The notes: a model not told the origin generated them from the letters alone. Shown: positions 9,529 to 18,118, numbered from the stretch's first letter. The stretch: DNA of 46,362 bases from Aeromicrobium sp. (GCF_014378035.1 NZ_JACMOM010000135.1:1-46362), one strand, 5' to 3'. A program made the numbers and translations.

Positions 9529-9872
9529 GCGTCCACCGTCGTGCCGGGGGGCAGGTTGGGCGCCTGGGACGAGAGGGTCACGAAGACCTCCCCATCCTTG
9601 ACCTCGACGACGTGGGTGCGGACCGGTCGCTTGGCGGGGGGCTCGTCGACCTCGCCGGTGCGCAGGTCGAACCGGGAGGCGTGCAGCGGGCACTCGACCC
9701 AGCAGTCCTCGAGCCAGCCGTCGGCCAGCGAGGCGTCCTGGTGCGTGCAGGTGTCGTCGATCGCGTAGAAGTCGTCGGTCTCGGTACGGAAGATCGCGAT
9801 GGGCGGCACCACCGTGGTGATGCGCAGTCCCTCGCCGATGGGGACATCGTCGGTGGAGCAGATGCGCAGCAT
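9525..9872 (-). CDS. Rieske [2Fe-2S] ferredoxin
   Basis: 115-residue soluble Rieske ferredoxin. Cluster ligands Cys42-X-His44 (CTHQDASL) and Cys61-X2-His64 (CPLHASRFD). It is the electron carrier between the reductase (overlapping by 4 bp) and the oxygenase downstream, and the first gene of that operon. The GAGG that could act as its ribosome-binding site lies inside a perfect hairpin ending one base before the ATG (see 9873-9888). Expression is probably controlled from the region shared with the divergent IclR gene. Confidence 0.92.
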   Translation of the reverse strand: MLRICSTDDVPIGEGLRITTVVPPIAIFRTETDDFYAIDDTCTHQDASLADGWLEDCWVECPLHASRFDLRTGEVDEPPAKRPVRTHVVEVKDGEVFVTLSSQAPNLPPGTTVDA

Positions 9873-9888
9873 GCCTCAAGCGTGAGGC
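9873..9888 (-). promoter_or_regulatory. Hairpin covering the ferredoxin ribosome-binding site
   Basis: On the minus strand GCCTCA-CGCT-TGAGGC is a perfect 6-bp stem with a 4-base loop, directly abutting the ATG of the ferredoxin gene. The only purine-rich Shine-Dalgarno candidate (TGAGG) is its 3' arm, so the mRNA fold would hide the ribosome-binding site. Confidence 0.5.
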
Positions 9889-9971
9889 CCGAGCCGCTCC
9901 GCGTCAATCCTTCTTCAGGGTCCAATCCAAAATTTCTCATTTTCACGAAGAAGCACGGATGCTTTGCGATG

Positions 9972-10042
9972 GCAGAAGGAATCAACTATTTCTGCATTGC
10001 TCTGACTTTCATCATGTGAAACACTACATCCATGTTGTGGAT
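9972..10042. promoter_or_regulatory. Inverted repeats between the Rieske operon and the second IclR gene
   Basis: Three symmetric elements lie in the 185-bp gap between divergent starts. GCAGAA (9972-9977) pairs with TTCTGC (9990-9995). TTTCA-TCATG-TGAAA (10007-10021) and ATCCA-TGTTG-TGGAT (10028-10042) are both perfect 5-bp arms around 5-bp spacers. The latter two share the arm-plus-5-bp-spacer geometry of the composite operators but not their sequence, and sit right before the IclR start. They are candidate binding sites for that regulator, controlling itself and the ferredoxin operon. Confidence 0.5.
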
Positions 10043-10057
10043 CTCAGGAATGCGCTG

Positions 10058-10801
10058 ATGGCGGGCACTCAGGCTCTCGACCGTGCGACGTCGCTCCTCC
10101 GGCTCGTCGTCGAGGCGCAAGACACTCTCAGCCACACCGACCTCGTGGCGGAGACCGGACTGCCCGGACCCACCGTGTCCCGCGTCATGCGCGCGCTCGA
10201 GGACGGCGGCCTGGTCGAGCGCGACCACAGCGGCGCCTACCGGGGCGGAGAGCTGTTCGCCCGGTACGCCGAACGGTTCGACCACGTCGGTGCGATGGTC
10301 GCGATGGCCAACCCCTTCCTCGAGGACGTCGCCGATGCCACCGGCGAGACCATCAACCTCGCGGTCCCCCGCGGCGACGACGTCGTGCACGTGGCACAGA
10401 TCGATGCGGACTTCGTCGTCGGCGCCATCAACTGGCTCAACGTCGACGTGCCCGGGCACTGCTCGTCACTCGGCAAGGTGCTCTACGCCTGGGGCACCGT
10501 CCGCCTTCCCCGCGGGCACCTCGAGATCCGCACCGAGCACACCATCCGTACGAGGGCTGCCCTCGAGCGTGACCTCGCCGGGGTACGCACCCGCGGCTAT
10601 GCCGTCACCCGCAGCGAGCTGGAGGAGGGGCTGGTCGCACTCGCCGCCCCGGTACGCGATTCGGCCGGGCAGGTCATCGCTGCGATGAGCGTCTCGGGGC
10701 CGGAGTTCCGTATCGGGGGGCAGGTCGAGGAGATCGCCACCCGGCTCGTGCGCGACGCCGACCGCCTCAGCGCCGCGATCCGTCGCCGCTCTCGCGCCTG
10801 A
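10058..10801 (+). CDS. IclR-family transcriptional regulator (second)
   Basis: 247-residue IclR protein. Winged helix region ALDRATSLLRLV...TGLPGPTVSRVMRALEDGGLV (about 5-55), then the effector-binding domain with GETINLAVPRGDDVVHVAQI and LVALAAPVRDSAGQVIAAMSV. The ATG at 10058 is chosen because AGGAA lies 7 bases upstream; an in-frame GTG at 10037 without a good ribosome site would add 7 residues. It is divergent from the ferredoxin-reductase-oxygenase genes and convergent with soxG, so it likely controls the Rieske operon and perhaps the dimethylglycine/sarcosine operon. The ligand is unknown but probably an intermediate of betaine breakdown. Confidence 0.9.
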   Translation: MAGTQALDRATSLLRLVVEAQDTLSHTDLVAETGLPGPTVSRVMRALEDGGLVERDHSGAYRGGELFARYAERFDHVGAMVAMANPFLEDVADATGETINLAVPRGDDVVHVAQIDADFVVGAINWLNVDVPGHCSSLGKVLYAWGTVRLPRGHLEIRTEHTIRTRAALERDLAGVRTRGYAVTRSELEEGLVALAAPVRDSAGQVIAAMSVSGPEFRIGGQVEEIATRLVRDADRLSAAIRRRSRA

Positions 10802-10818
10802 ACCCTCCCGGGCACCGA

Positions 10819-11337
10819 TCAGGGGTGGGCGTGCTCGACGGCGGCATCCGTGAGCCATGCAGCGAGGTGCCGGGCGAAGGATGCACGCGGATAGACGCGC
10901 CACTCATCTTGCGCGACGCGACCGATCGCGACCTGGGTCTGCGCCAGCGCACCCTGCACGCACCCGCCGACCGCGACACTTTCGAGGTCGATGGAGCACC
11001 CGTACGACAAGACCATGAGGGCATCGGAGCCCGACAGCACGAACACCGTGCGGTGGCTCGACACGTCGACGACGCTGCAGCCGGCGCCCACCACCGAACG
11101 CAGCTCAGCCACGAGCGCAGCCTCCAGCGCAGGAGCCGAGTCCGGCTCGGCATCCACGAGCCACCAGTCGGGTCCGAGCTGCCACACGTGGGCGTCGGCC
11201 ACTGCTGCACCCGCGCCACCCCGGACGTCGATGAGAGTGCGGAACGGCACGTCGTACAGCTCGAGATCGGGCCCTGAGACAGCCAGCCTCGCGGCGCCGA
11301 GGGGGCTCCTGCGCATTGCCATCACGTCAACCGTCAC
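10819..11337 (-). CDS. soxG: Sarcosine oxidase gamma subunit
   Basis: 172-residue small subunit of heterotetrameric sarcosine oxidase. It is a GcvT-like/gamma fold with typical features: early RRSPLGA, WQLGPDWWLV, VDVSSHRTVFVLSG and SIDLESVAVGGCVQG. The GTG start at 11337 has GAAGGAG six bases upstream, which favours it over the later ATG at 11322. It overlaps the alpha-subunit 3' end by 11 bp and is the last gene of the dimethylglycine/sarcosine operon; the stop lies 17 bp from the convergent IclR gene. The subunit has no cofactor motif. Confidence 0.88.
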   Translation of the reverse strand: MTVDVMAMRRSPLGAARLAVSGPDLELYDVPFRTLIDVRGGAGAAVADAHVWQLGPDWWLVDAEPDSAPALEAALVAELRSVVGAGCSVVDVSSHRTVFVLSGSDALMVLSYGCSIDLESVAVGGCVQGALAQTQVAIGRVAQDEWRVYPRASFARHLAAWLTDAAVEHAHP

Positions 11338-14068
11338 GTCGTTCTCCTTCGGGGTCGTAGGGCACCGGGGCGACGACCCTGACTCGCACAGGCACGAGGC
11401 CGTCGACTGCGTCGAGCTCGTGGCCCATCCGGTCACGTCCGCCGTCGAGCAGGGCCAGCGCAAATGGACCGTCCAGTGCTGCCGACGCGTAGGCCGAGGT
11501 GATGTGTCCGTGCATCGCCACGGGGAACACGGTCAGGTCGGCGCCGGCGGTGACGAGCTGGGCACCTTCGGCGAGCGCCGTGCCACCGTCGACAGGCACC
11601 AGGCCGACGAGCTGCCGGCGGTCGTCCCGCTGGGCCTCGGCTCGCACCAGCGAGCGACTGCCGATGAAGTCGATGCCCTCGCGGACCTTCTTGGGTGAGA
11701 TGGCCCAGCCCATGCCGAGGTCGCCCGGGGTCACAGTTCCGTCAGTGTCCTGCCCGACGATCGGGGACCCCTTCTCGGCGCGCAGCACGTGCATCGTCTC
11801 GGTGCCGTACGCCGTGATGTCGAAGGGCTTCCCCGCCGCGGAGACCGCGTCCCACAGAGCCGCACCCCACCACGACGGGACGTCGATCTCGTAGGCCAGC
11901 TCGCCGGAGAAGGAGATCCGCATGATGCGAGCGGGAATGCCGCCCACCTCCGCGTCTCGCCACTCCATGAAGCCGAACGCCTCGTTCGACACGTCGAGAG
12001 TCGGCGCGAGCGCTGCCACGACCTCCCGCGACCGTGGCCCCGCAACCGCGACGACGGCCCACTGCTCAGTGACTGAGGTGAATCGCACGTCGAGCTCAGG
12101 CCATTCCGTCATGGCCCACTCCTCGAGGGTGTCGAGCACCGTGGCGGCGTTGCCCGTCGTGGTGGTCATGAGCCACTCGAGCTCGGAGATGCGGGCCACC
12201 GTCCCGTCGTCGATGACCATGCCGTCTGGCCCGCACATCACGCCGTAGCGGATCTTCCCCACCTTGAGGTTGGAGAACAGCCCCGTGTAGATGCGGTTGA
12301 GGAACGTCCCCACATCGGCTCCATGACACACGATCTTGCCAAGGGTCGAGGCGTCCATCATGCCGACGCCGGTGCGCACGGCACGACACTCCCGCAGCAC
12401 TGCCGCGTGGATGTCCTCGCCGGGCAACGGGACGTACCACGGACGCTTCCACTGGCCGACATCTTCCAACGGCAGGTCTGCCTCGACGTGCCGGTCGTGC
12501 ATCGCCGTCACGCGCACGGGATCGGAGAGCGCACCCCGGTGGCGTCCGGCGAGCAGCGCGAACGAGACCGGCGTGTACGGGGGCCGGTACGTCGTGGTGC
12601 CAACCTCGGTGACGGGACGGCCCAGCGCCTCCGCCAGGACGCCGACGGTCAAGACGCCGTAGCCGCGGCCCTGGTCAGCACCGGTGCCGATCGTGGTGAA
12701 CCGCTTGACGTGCTCGACGCTCGTCAGACCGGCGCCCTGGGCGCGGTGCAGGTCGGCAAGCGTCGCGTCGCGCTGCGGGTCGAGGTAGACCCGTGCCGCA
12801 TCCTCGACCGGGACGTCGCCGACGAACCACGTCGCAGGTCTGGTGAGCGGCTGCGCGACGTCGCCGGTTGCCGCGCCGACGACCCGCAACGGGTATGCCG
12901 CGTTGGGCGGTGGCGTGCCGGGCACGAAACCTGCCACGGCGTCGGACCACACGAGCCGACCGCCGACCTGGCTGAACAGGTGCGCGGCCGGGTTGACGCC
13001 CCCGCTGACGGCCAGCAGGTCGACGTCGTACGTGACCTCGCCCGAGGACGTCCGGGCGTGCACGGTGCTCAGGGATCCCGACATGTCGGCGTCGGTGCCG
13101 ACGACCTCGGCGCCCGTCTGGACCGTCACGCCGAAGGCTTCGAACGAGTCGACGAAGGGCTCGGCGACGGTGTCGCGGACGTCAAGCACCGCTGCCAACG
13201 CCACTCCGGCGCCGGCCAGTGCGAGCGCCGCCCCGAGCCCCCCGTCGTGCGCGGTCCACACCACGGCACGCTCACCTGGCAGCACCCCGAACCGTCGGAC
13301 GTATTCGGCGGCTGCGCCTGCCAGCATGATGCCGGGGCGGTCGTTGTCGGCGAACACCATCGGCCGCTCGTGGGATCCGGTCGCGACGACGACCTCGCCG
13401 GCAGTGACGTGCCACAGCCGGCGACGTGCGACGTCGGGGTTCGGGGCGGCGAGATGGTCGGTGCGCCGCTCGACCGCGATGGCGTGATGGTGGTCGTAAA
13501 GCCCTACCGCGGTCGTGCGCGTCAGGACACGGGCGTTCGACAGGGCCTCGAGCTCGCCGACCTGCTCGGCCATCGTCTGCGTCATGTCACCGGTGTGCCA
13601 CCCACCCAGCGCAGGCTGCTCGTCGATCAGGACGACCCTGACCCCGGTGCGGGCGGCGTCGCGGGCGGCCTCGATGCCGGCAACACCTCCACCGACGACG
13701 AGCACCTCGACGTGTAGCCACCGGTGGTCGTATCGGGAGTCGTCCACGCCGGGCGACAGCCGTCCCCGACCGGCGAGGCTTTCGACGGTGAGCCCGTCGT
13801 GGACCCCGAGCTCGGTCGCGCGCACCATCGGTTCGCCGGGCCCCGACAGCACCTGGACGAAAGCGTTCGGCTCCTCGGCGCCGAGTCCGACGAGGCCCCG
13901 TGGACGTCCGCTGTAGATGCCGGTCGACACCCGGCGCAGGTCTGCGGCGAGCATCGCCGAAGCGAGCGTGTCACCGGCGTACGCCTCGACATCTCGGCCG
14001 TCGACGGTGATCGTGACGGGCCGCGAACGATCGATCAGGTGCCCGCCCTCGGCGAGCCGGTGGCTCAT
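11327..14068 (-). CDS. soxA: Sarcosine oxidase alpha subunit
   Basis: 913-residue large subunit. The N-terminal part contains a ferredoxin-like segment (ITVDGRDVEAYAGDTLASAML), then an NAD-binding Rossmann motif GGGVAG (126-131), a central dehydrogenase region, and a C-terminal GcvT/aminomethyltransferase-type domain that binds folate and passes the methyl-derived carbon to THF. With SoxB, SoxD and SoxG it oxidises sarcosine to glycine, forming H2O2 and 5,10-methylene-THF. The start at 14068 is chosen because it gives a 4-bp overlap (ATGA) with soxD; 29 further upstream codons are open but lie within soxD. The length is slightly under the ~965 I recall for corynebacterial SoxA. Confidence 0.93.
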   Translation of the reverse strand: MSHRLAEGGHLIDRSRPVTITVDGRDVEAYAGDTLASAMLAADLRRVSTGIYSGRPRGLVGLGAEEPNAFVQVLSGPGEPMVRATELGVHDGLTVESLAGRGRLSPGVDDSRYDHRWLHVEVLVVGGGVAGIEAARDAARTGVRVVLIDEQPALGGWHTGDMTQTMAEQVGELEALSNARVLTRTTAVGLYDHHHAIAVERRTDHLAAPNPDVARRRLWHVTAGEVVVATGSHERPMVFADNDRPGIMLAGAAAEYVRRFGVLPGERAVVWTAHDGGLGAALALAGAGVALAAVLDVRDTVAEPFVDSFEAFGVTVQTGAEVVGTDADMSGSLSTVHARTSSGEVTYDVDLLAVSGGVNPAAHLFSQVGGRLVWSDAVAGFVPGTPPPNAAYPLRVVGAATGDVAQPLTRPATWFVGDVPVEDAARVYLDPQRDATLADLHRAQGAGLTSVEHVKRFTTIGTGADQGRGYGVLTVGVLAEALGRPVTEVGTTTYRPPYTPVSFALLAGRHRGALSDPVRVTAMHDRHVEADLPLEDVGQWKRPWYVPLPGEDIHAAVLRECRAVRTGVGMMDASTLGKIVCHGADVGTFLNRIYTGLFSNLKVGKIRYGVMCGPDGMVIDDGTVARISELEWLMTTTTGNAATVLDTLEEWAMTEWPELDVRFTSVTEQWAVVAVAGPRSREVVAALAPTLDVSNEAFGFMEWRDAEVGGIPARIMRISFSGELAYEIDVPSWWGAALWDAVSAAGKPFDITAYGTETMHVLRAEKGSPIVGQDTDGTVTPGDLGMGWAISPKKVREGIDFIGSRSLVRAEAQRDDRRQLVGLVPVDGGTALAEGAQLVTAGADLTVFPVAMHGHITSAYASAALDGPFALALLDGGRDRMGHELDAVDGLVPVRVRVVAPVPYDPEGERRDG

Positions 14069-14322
14069 GAGGTGCGCCCGACCGGTGCGATCTCGTTGGT
14101 CGCGGTGTGGCGGGTCACGACGAACCACTGCCGGCAGCCTGCGCGGTGCACCCACCGCTCGCGGAACCAGCCGCGGGGGTTGTCACGGATGAACAGGTAG
14201 TCGGACCACGCCTCGTCGTCCAGATCAGCGGGACGCTCGGGATAGTCGACCCCGGCCTCGCCGCCATAACCGAACTCCGTCTCGTCCCGGGGCCCGCAGA
14301 AAGGACAAGGAATGGACATCAT
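14065..14322 (-). CDS. soxD: Sarcosine oxidase delta subunit
   Basis: 85-residue zinc-binding subunit. It starts MMSIPCPFCGPRDE; the Cys-X2-Cys pair and the later WVHRAGCRQWF supply the zinc ligands known for SoxD, and RDNPRGWFRERW is a family hallmark. The ATG at 14322 has GAAGGA nine bases upstream. It is 52 bp after soxB, and its stop overlaps the soxA start. The order soxB-D-A-G matches the classic corynebacterial/Arthrobacter operon. Confidence 0.93.
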   Translation of the reverse strand: MMSIPCPFCGPRDETEFGYGGEAGVDYPERPADLDDEAWSDYLFIRDNPRGWFRERWVHRAGCRQWFVVTRHTATNEIAPVGRTS

Positions 14323-14374
14323 GAGCGGATCCTTCGTTGGGAGTACCGAGGCAGGGGGAGGCGGACGATGGGCA

Positions 14375-15604
14375 TCAGTGGGCCACCGCGGCTGCACCGT
14401 GTTCATCGATGAGCCGGCCCGTGCGGAAGCGGTCGAGGGCGAACGGCCCAGCCAGCGGGTGCGGACGACCGTGCGCGATGGTGTCGGCGTAGACCGAGCC
14501 GATGCCCGGCGTTGCCTTGAAGCCACCGGTGCCCCAGCCGCAGTTGACGTAGGCGTTGTCGAACGGCAGGTGTCCCACGATCGGCGAGGCGTCCGGAGTC
14601 ACGTCGACGATGCCGGCCCAGGTGCGCAGCACGTGCGCGCGGGCGAAGATCGGGAACAGCTCGACCGCTGCGGCCATCTGCTCCTCGATGACGTGGAACG
14701 ACCCGCGTTGGCCATAGCCGACGTAGGAGTCGACACCGGCGCCCATGACCAGCTCGCCCTTGTGGGCCTGGCTGACGTAGACGTGCACGGCGTTCGACAT
14801 CACGACGGTGTCGAGCACCTGCTCCAGCAGCTCGGACACGAGCGCCTGCAAGGGGTGGCTCTGCACCGGAAGGCGTACGCCGAGCTGACCCGCCAGCACC
14901 GAGGAATGCCCGGCTGCAGCGAGTGCGAGCGTGCCGCAGGCGATGCGACCCCGGGACGTACGCACCGCGGTGACGGTGTTGCCGTCTGTCTCGAAGCCCT
15001 CGACCTCACAGCCCTGGATGATGTCGACGCCCAGAGCATGAGCACCACGGGCATAGCCCCACGCGACGTAGTCGTGCTTCGCGATGCCGGCACGGGGCTG
15101 GAAGGTGCCACCCATGACGGGATGGCGCGGCCGGTCGGTGACGTCGAGGATCGGCACGATCTTGCCGATCTCGTCAGCGTCCAGCCACTCCGCGTCGAGT
15201 CCGTTGAGCTGGTTGGCGTTGACCCGCCGCTTGCCCTCGCGCACGTCGCCGAGCGAGTGGGCCAGGTTGAGCACGCCCCGCTGGCTGAACAGCACCTCGG
15301 TGTCGAGCTCGGCCTCGAGCCCCTCCCACAGCTTGAGCGAGTGCTCGTAGATGCCGGCGCTCTCGTCCCACAGGTAGTTGGAGCGGATGATCGTGGTGTT
15401 GCGCGCCATGTTGCCGCCGGCGAGCCACCCCTTCTCCACCACCGCGACATTGGTGATTCCGTGGTTCTTGGCGAGGTAGTAGGCCGTGGCGAGGCCGTGA
15501 CCGCCACCGCCGACGATGACGACGTCGTACGACTTCTTGGGCTCGGCATCGCTCCAGAGGAAATCGGGGTGGTCGGGCAACGTCGGACTCGTGGAATTGC
15601 TCAT
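14375..15604 (-). CDS. soxB: Sarcosine oxidase beta subunit
   Basis: 409-residue FAD/FMN flavoprotein that carries the sarcosine-oxidising site. The FAD motif GGGGHG is at 32-37. The segment [15 protein letters not shown] contains His177, which aligns with the histidine that covalently binds FMN in Corynebacterium/Arthrobacter SoxB. The C-terminal [14 protein letters not shown] motif is typical. The ATG lies 3 bp after the dimethylglycine oxidase stop, showing a shared transcript. The H2O2 made here may explain the value of the catalase encoded nearby, though that gene is not in the operon. Confidence 0.95.
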   Translation of the reverse strand: MSNSTSPTLPDHPDFLWSDAEPKKSYDVVIVGGGGHGLATAYYLAKNHGITNVAVVEKGWLAGGNMARNTTIIRSNYLWDESAGIYEHSLKLWEGLEAELDTEVLFSQRGVLNLAHSLGDVREGKRRVNANQLNGLDAEWLDADEIGKIVPILDVTDRPRHPVMGGTFQPRAGIAKHDYVAWGYARGAHALGVDIIQGCEVEGFETDGNTVTAVRTSRGRIACGTLALAAAGHSSVLAGQLGVRLPVQSHPLQALVSELLEQVLDTVVMSNAVHVYVSQAHKGELVMGAGVDSYVGYGQRGSFHVIEEQMAAAVELFPIFARAHVLRTWAGIVDVTPDASPIVGHLPFDNAYVNCGWGTGGFKATPGIGSVYADTIAHGRPHPLAGPFALDRFRTGRLIDEHGAAAVAH

Positions 15605-15607
15605 GCC

Positions 15608-18052
15608 TCAGCCCCGCAGCCGGGTCATCGTGGGGTCGAACAGAGGCTCGGCCGTCACGACGTACGGGAGCCGCTGGTCGAAGTAGCCGATGTCGACCAC
15701 GGTGCCCTCGACGGTGAGCTCGGCGGGTAGCCATGCGTAGGCGATGGCTTTGCCGATCGTGTGGCCCCATGCGGCGCTCGTGACGTAGCCGACCGGATCC
15801 GCTCCGTGGAACACCGGCTCCTTGCCCATGACCAGAGCCTGGGGGTCCTCCGATGTCAGGCACACGATCTTGCGACGAGGCGCCGCCGGGTCGAGGTCGG
15901 CGAGCGCCTCCTTGCCGATGAACGACTCCTTCTTCATGCGCACCGCGAAGCCGACTCCGGCTTCGTACGGGTCGTGGTCCTCGGTCATGTCTGCTCCGTA
16001 CGAGCGGTAGCCCTTCTCGAGGCGCATGCTGTTGAACGCCCCACGGCCGCCGGCGATGACCCCGTGATCCTGTCCGGCCTGCCACAGCGTGTCCCAGAGC
16101 TTGGTGCCGAGGTCGGCGGTCGTGTAGAGCTCCCAGCCCAGCTCGCCGACGTACGACAGCCGCAGCGCGGTGACCGGCACCATCCCGATGTGGGCCTGGA
16201 TGCCGCGGAAGTACTTGATGCCGTCGTTGCTGAAGTCGTCGTGCGAGAGGCTCTGCACGAGGTCGCGGGCGGCGGGCCCCCACACACCGATACAGCAGGT
16301 GCCCGACGTGATGTCGCGGACGAAGACGTCGTTGGGGGCATGCTTGCGCAGGCGGGCCAGGTCGAGCGGTCCGTTCGCGCCGATCTGGTAGTGGCTGGGG
16401 CCGATGCGCGCGACCGTGACGTCGCTGAGGATGCGGCCGCGCTCGTCGAGCATCAGGCAGTACGTCACGGATCCGACGGATGCGGCGACGTTGCCGGTGA
16501 CCATCTCCTGCAGGAATGCCGTGGCACCGCGACCGACGACCTCGAGCCTGGTCAGTGCAGTCATGTCGTACATCGCGACGCGTTCGCGGGTGATCTGCGC
16601 CTCGGCACCGACGATGGGTGACCAGTAGCGTCCGGCCCACTCCCCCGGCAGTGCGATGTCACGGCCGGAGACGAGCGGGGCGTTGTCGCCGTACCACTGG
16701 GGACGTTCCCAGCCCGAGGCTTCAAGCATGTAGCCGCCCAGCGCTCGCTGGCGCTCGTGGAACGGCGGGAGCCGCAGCGGCCTGGGCGACTCCATGGGCT
16801 GCAACGGGTGCATCAGGTCGTAGACCTCGACGAAGTTCTGCTGGTCGCGCTCCAGCACATACGGCGGCGCGACCTGATGGGGCCAGAAGCGTGCCAGGTC
16901 GGCCTCGTGGAAGTCGATCGACGAGGCCCCGTCGACGAGAAGCTCGGCCACGGCACGACCGACCCCGGCGGAGTGGGTGACCCAGACGGCCTCGGCGACC
17001 CAGAACCCGGCCAGGTCTGGGTGCTCACCGACCAGCGGCGCGCCATCGGTGGTGAACGAGAAGATGCCGTTGATACCGTGCTCGACCTCGGTGTCCCGCA
17101 GTGAGGGCAGCAGCGACTGCGACTCCTTCCAGGCAGCGGCGAAGTCATCGGGGGTGAACGCGTTGACGCTGGGCATGTCCGGGCCATCGCCCCAGGCGCG
17201 GATGTCGCCCGCGGCAACCGGCATGGGCCGGTGGCCGTACCAGCCGATGACCTGACGGTCGTGGTCGTCGCGGTAGTAGAGGTCGGCGCCCTGGTGACGC
17301 AGGATCGGGCGGGCGACCTCGGTGGCCTGGCCCGCCTGGGCCGGGACGGGTGTCGTCGAGGCGAGCTGGTGCTCGAGCGGGGTGAGCGGCAGGGCGAGGC
17401 CGACCATCGCGGCGATCTTCTGCCCCCAGATGCCGGCGCAGCAGACCACCACATCGGCCAGGACGTCGCCGCGGGTCGTGCTGACACCCGAGACACGTCG
17501 GCCTCCCTCGGCCAGCTCCTCGGTGAGGATGTCGAGCACCTCGGTGTCCGGCATCAGCGTCGCCCCCGCCGCGGCAGCGCGGTTGGTCTGGGCCGACACG
17601 GCCCGCACAGCCTTGGCCAGCCCATCACTCGGGATGTGCAGGCCACCGAGCACCTGCTCAGGATCGAGGAGGTCGTGCAGCGCGACGCAGGTCTGCGGGT
17701 CGACGACCTCGGCGGGGATGCCCGAGGCGTGCAGCCAGCCGGCGCGGCGGTGCAGCTCGGCGAGGCGTTCGGGCGACGTCGCGATCTCGAGCCCACCGAC
17801 CTGGAGGAAGCAGGGCTCGCCATCGTCGTCGAGACCGCAGAGCTTCTCGACGGTGTAGCGGGCGAGCTCGGTCATCATGCGCGAGGAGTTGGCCTGGTAG
17901 ACCAGCCCCGGTGCGTGAGTGCTCGAGCCGCCTGTCAACGGCAGCGGCCCGGCATCGATCACGGTGACGTCGGTCCAGCCGCGCATGGTCAGCTCGTCCG
18001 CCACGGCAGCGCCGACCACACCCGCACCAATGATGATGACTGAACGACCCAC
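15608..18052 (-). CDS. dmg: Dimethylglycine oxidase (FAD- and folate-dependent)
   Basis: 814-residue bifunctional flavoenzyme closely resembling Arthrobacter globiformis dimethylglycine oxidase, including the C-terminal DPTMTRLRG. The N-terminal DAO-type domain has FAD motif GAGVVG (9-14) and the conserved SSTHAPGLVYQ segment. The C-terminal half is a GcvT-type folate domain (SYVGELGWELYTTAD, RLEKGYRSYG). It converts dimethylglycine to sarcosine, making H2O2 and 5,10-methylene-THF. The GTG start at 18052 with GGGGAG seven bases upstream is preferred; a start at 18097 would put the operator inside the gene. First gene of the soxBDAG operon; likely controlled by the composite operator at 18082-18118. 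Confidence 0.94.
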   Translation of the reverse strand: MGRSVIIIGAGVVGAAVADELTMRGWTDVTVIDAGPLPLTGGSSTHAPGLVYQANSSRMMTELARYTVEKLCGLDDDGEPCFLQVGGLEIATSPERLAELHRRAGWLHASGIPAEVVDPQTCVALHDLLDPEQVLGGLHIPSDGLAKAVRAVSAQTNRAAAAGATLMPDTEVLDILTEELAEGGRRVSGVSTTRGDVLADVVVCCAGIWGQKIAAMVGLALPLTPLEHQLASTTPVPAQAGQATEVARPILRHQGADLYYRDDHDRQVIGWYGHRPMPVAAGDIRAWGDGPDMPSVNAFTPDDFAAAWKESQSLLPSLRDTEVEHGINGIFSFTTDGAPLVGEHPDLAGFWVAEAVWVTHSAGVGRAVAELLVDGASSIDFHEADLARFWPHQVAPPYVLERDQQNFVEVYDLMHPLQPMESPRPLRLPPFHERQRALGGYMLEASGWERPQWYGDNAPLVSGRDIALPGEWAGRYWSPIVGAEAQITRERVAMYDMTALTRLEVVGRGATAFLQEMVTGNVAASVGSVTYCLMLDERGRILSDVTVARIGPSHYQIGANGPLDLARLRKHAPNDVFVRDITSGTCCIGVWGPAARDLVQSLSHDDFSNDGIKYFRGIQAHIGMVPVTALRLSYVGELGWELYTTADLGTKLWDTLWQAGQDHGVIAGGRGAFNSMRLEKGYRSYGADMTEDHDPYEAGVGFAVRMKKESFIGKEALADLDPAAPRRKIVCLTSEDPQALVMGKEPVFHGADPVGYVTSAAWGHTIGKAIAYAWLPAELTVEGTVVDIGYFDQRLPYVVTAEPLFDPTMTRLRG

Positions 18053-18081
18053 GATATGTCTCCCCGTCGCTTGGCGGCTCT

Positions 18082-18118
18082 GTTGCGAATAACGCAACTG
18101 ATTGCTCGCTTCGCAACA
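18082..18118 (-). promoter_or_regulatory. Composite operator upstream of the dimethylglycine oxidase operon
   Basis: GTTGCG-AATAA-CGCAAC (18082-18098) is an inverted repeat with 6-bp arms and a 5-bp spacer. A third half-site CGCAACA is at 18112-18118. On the minus strand: TGTTGCG, 13 bp, GTTGCGTTATTCGCAAC. It matches the operator before the betaine aldehyde dehydrogenase gene at all but one base of the 17-bp palindromic core. It ends 29 bp before the start codon, against 27 bp at the other promoter. Confidence 0.78.

Noticed and set aside
12323-15730. Long plus-strand frames opposite soxA and soxB (for example 12323-13717, 14312-15730)
   Set aside because: Shadows of soxA and soxB, with no recognisable domain and strongly biased composition.
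18053-18097. N-terminal extension of dimethylglycine oxidase to an ATG at 18097
   Set aside because: It would place the conserved operator inside the coding region and has no ribosome-binding site; GTG 18052 has GGGGAG at good spacing and matches the family N-terminus.
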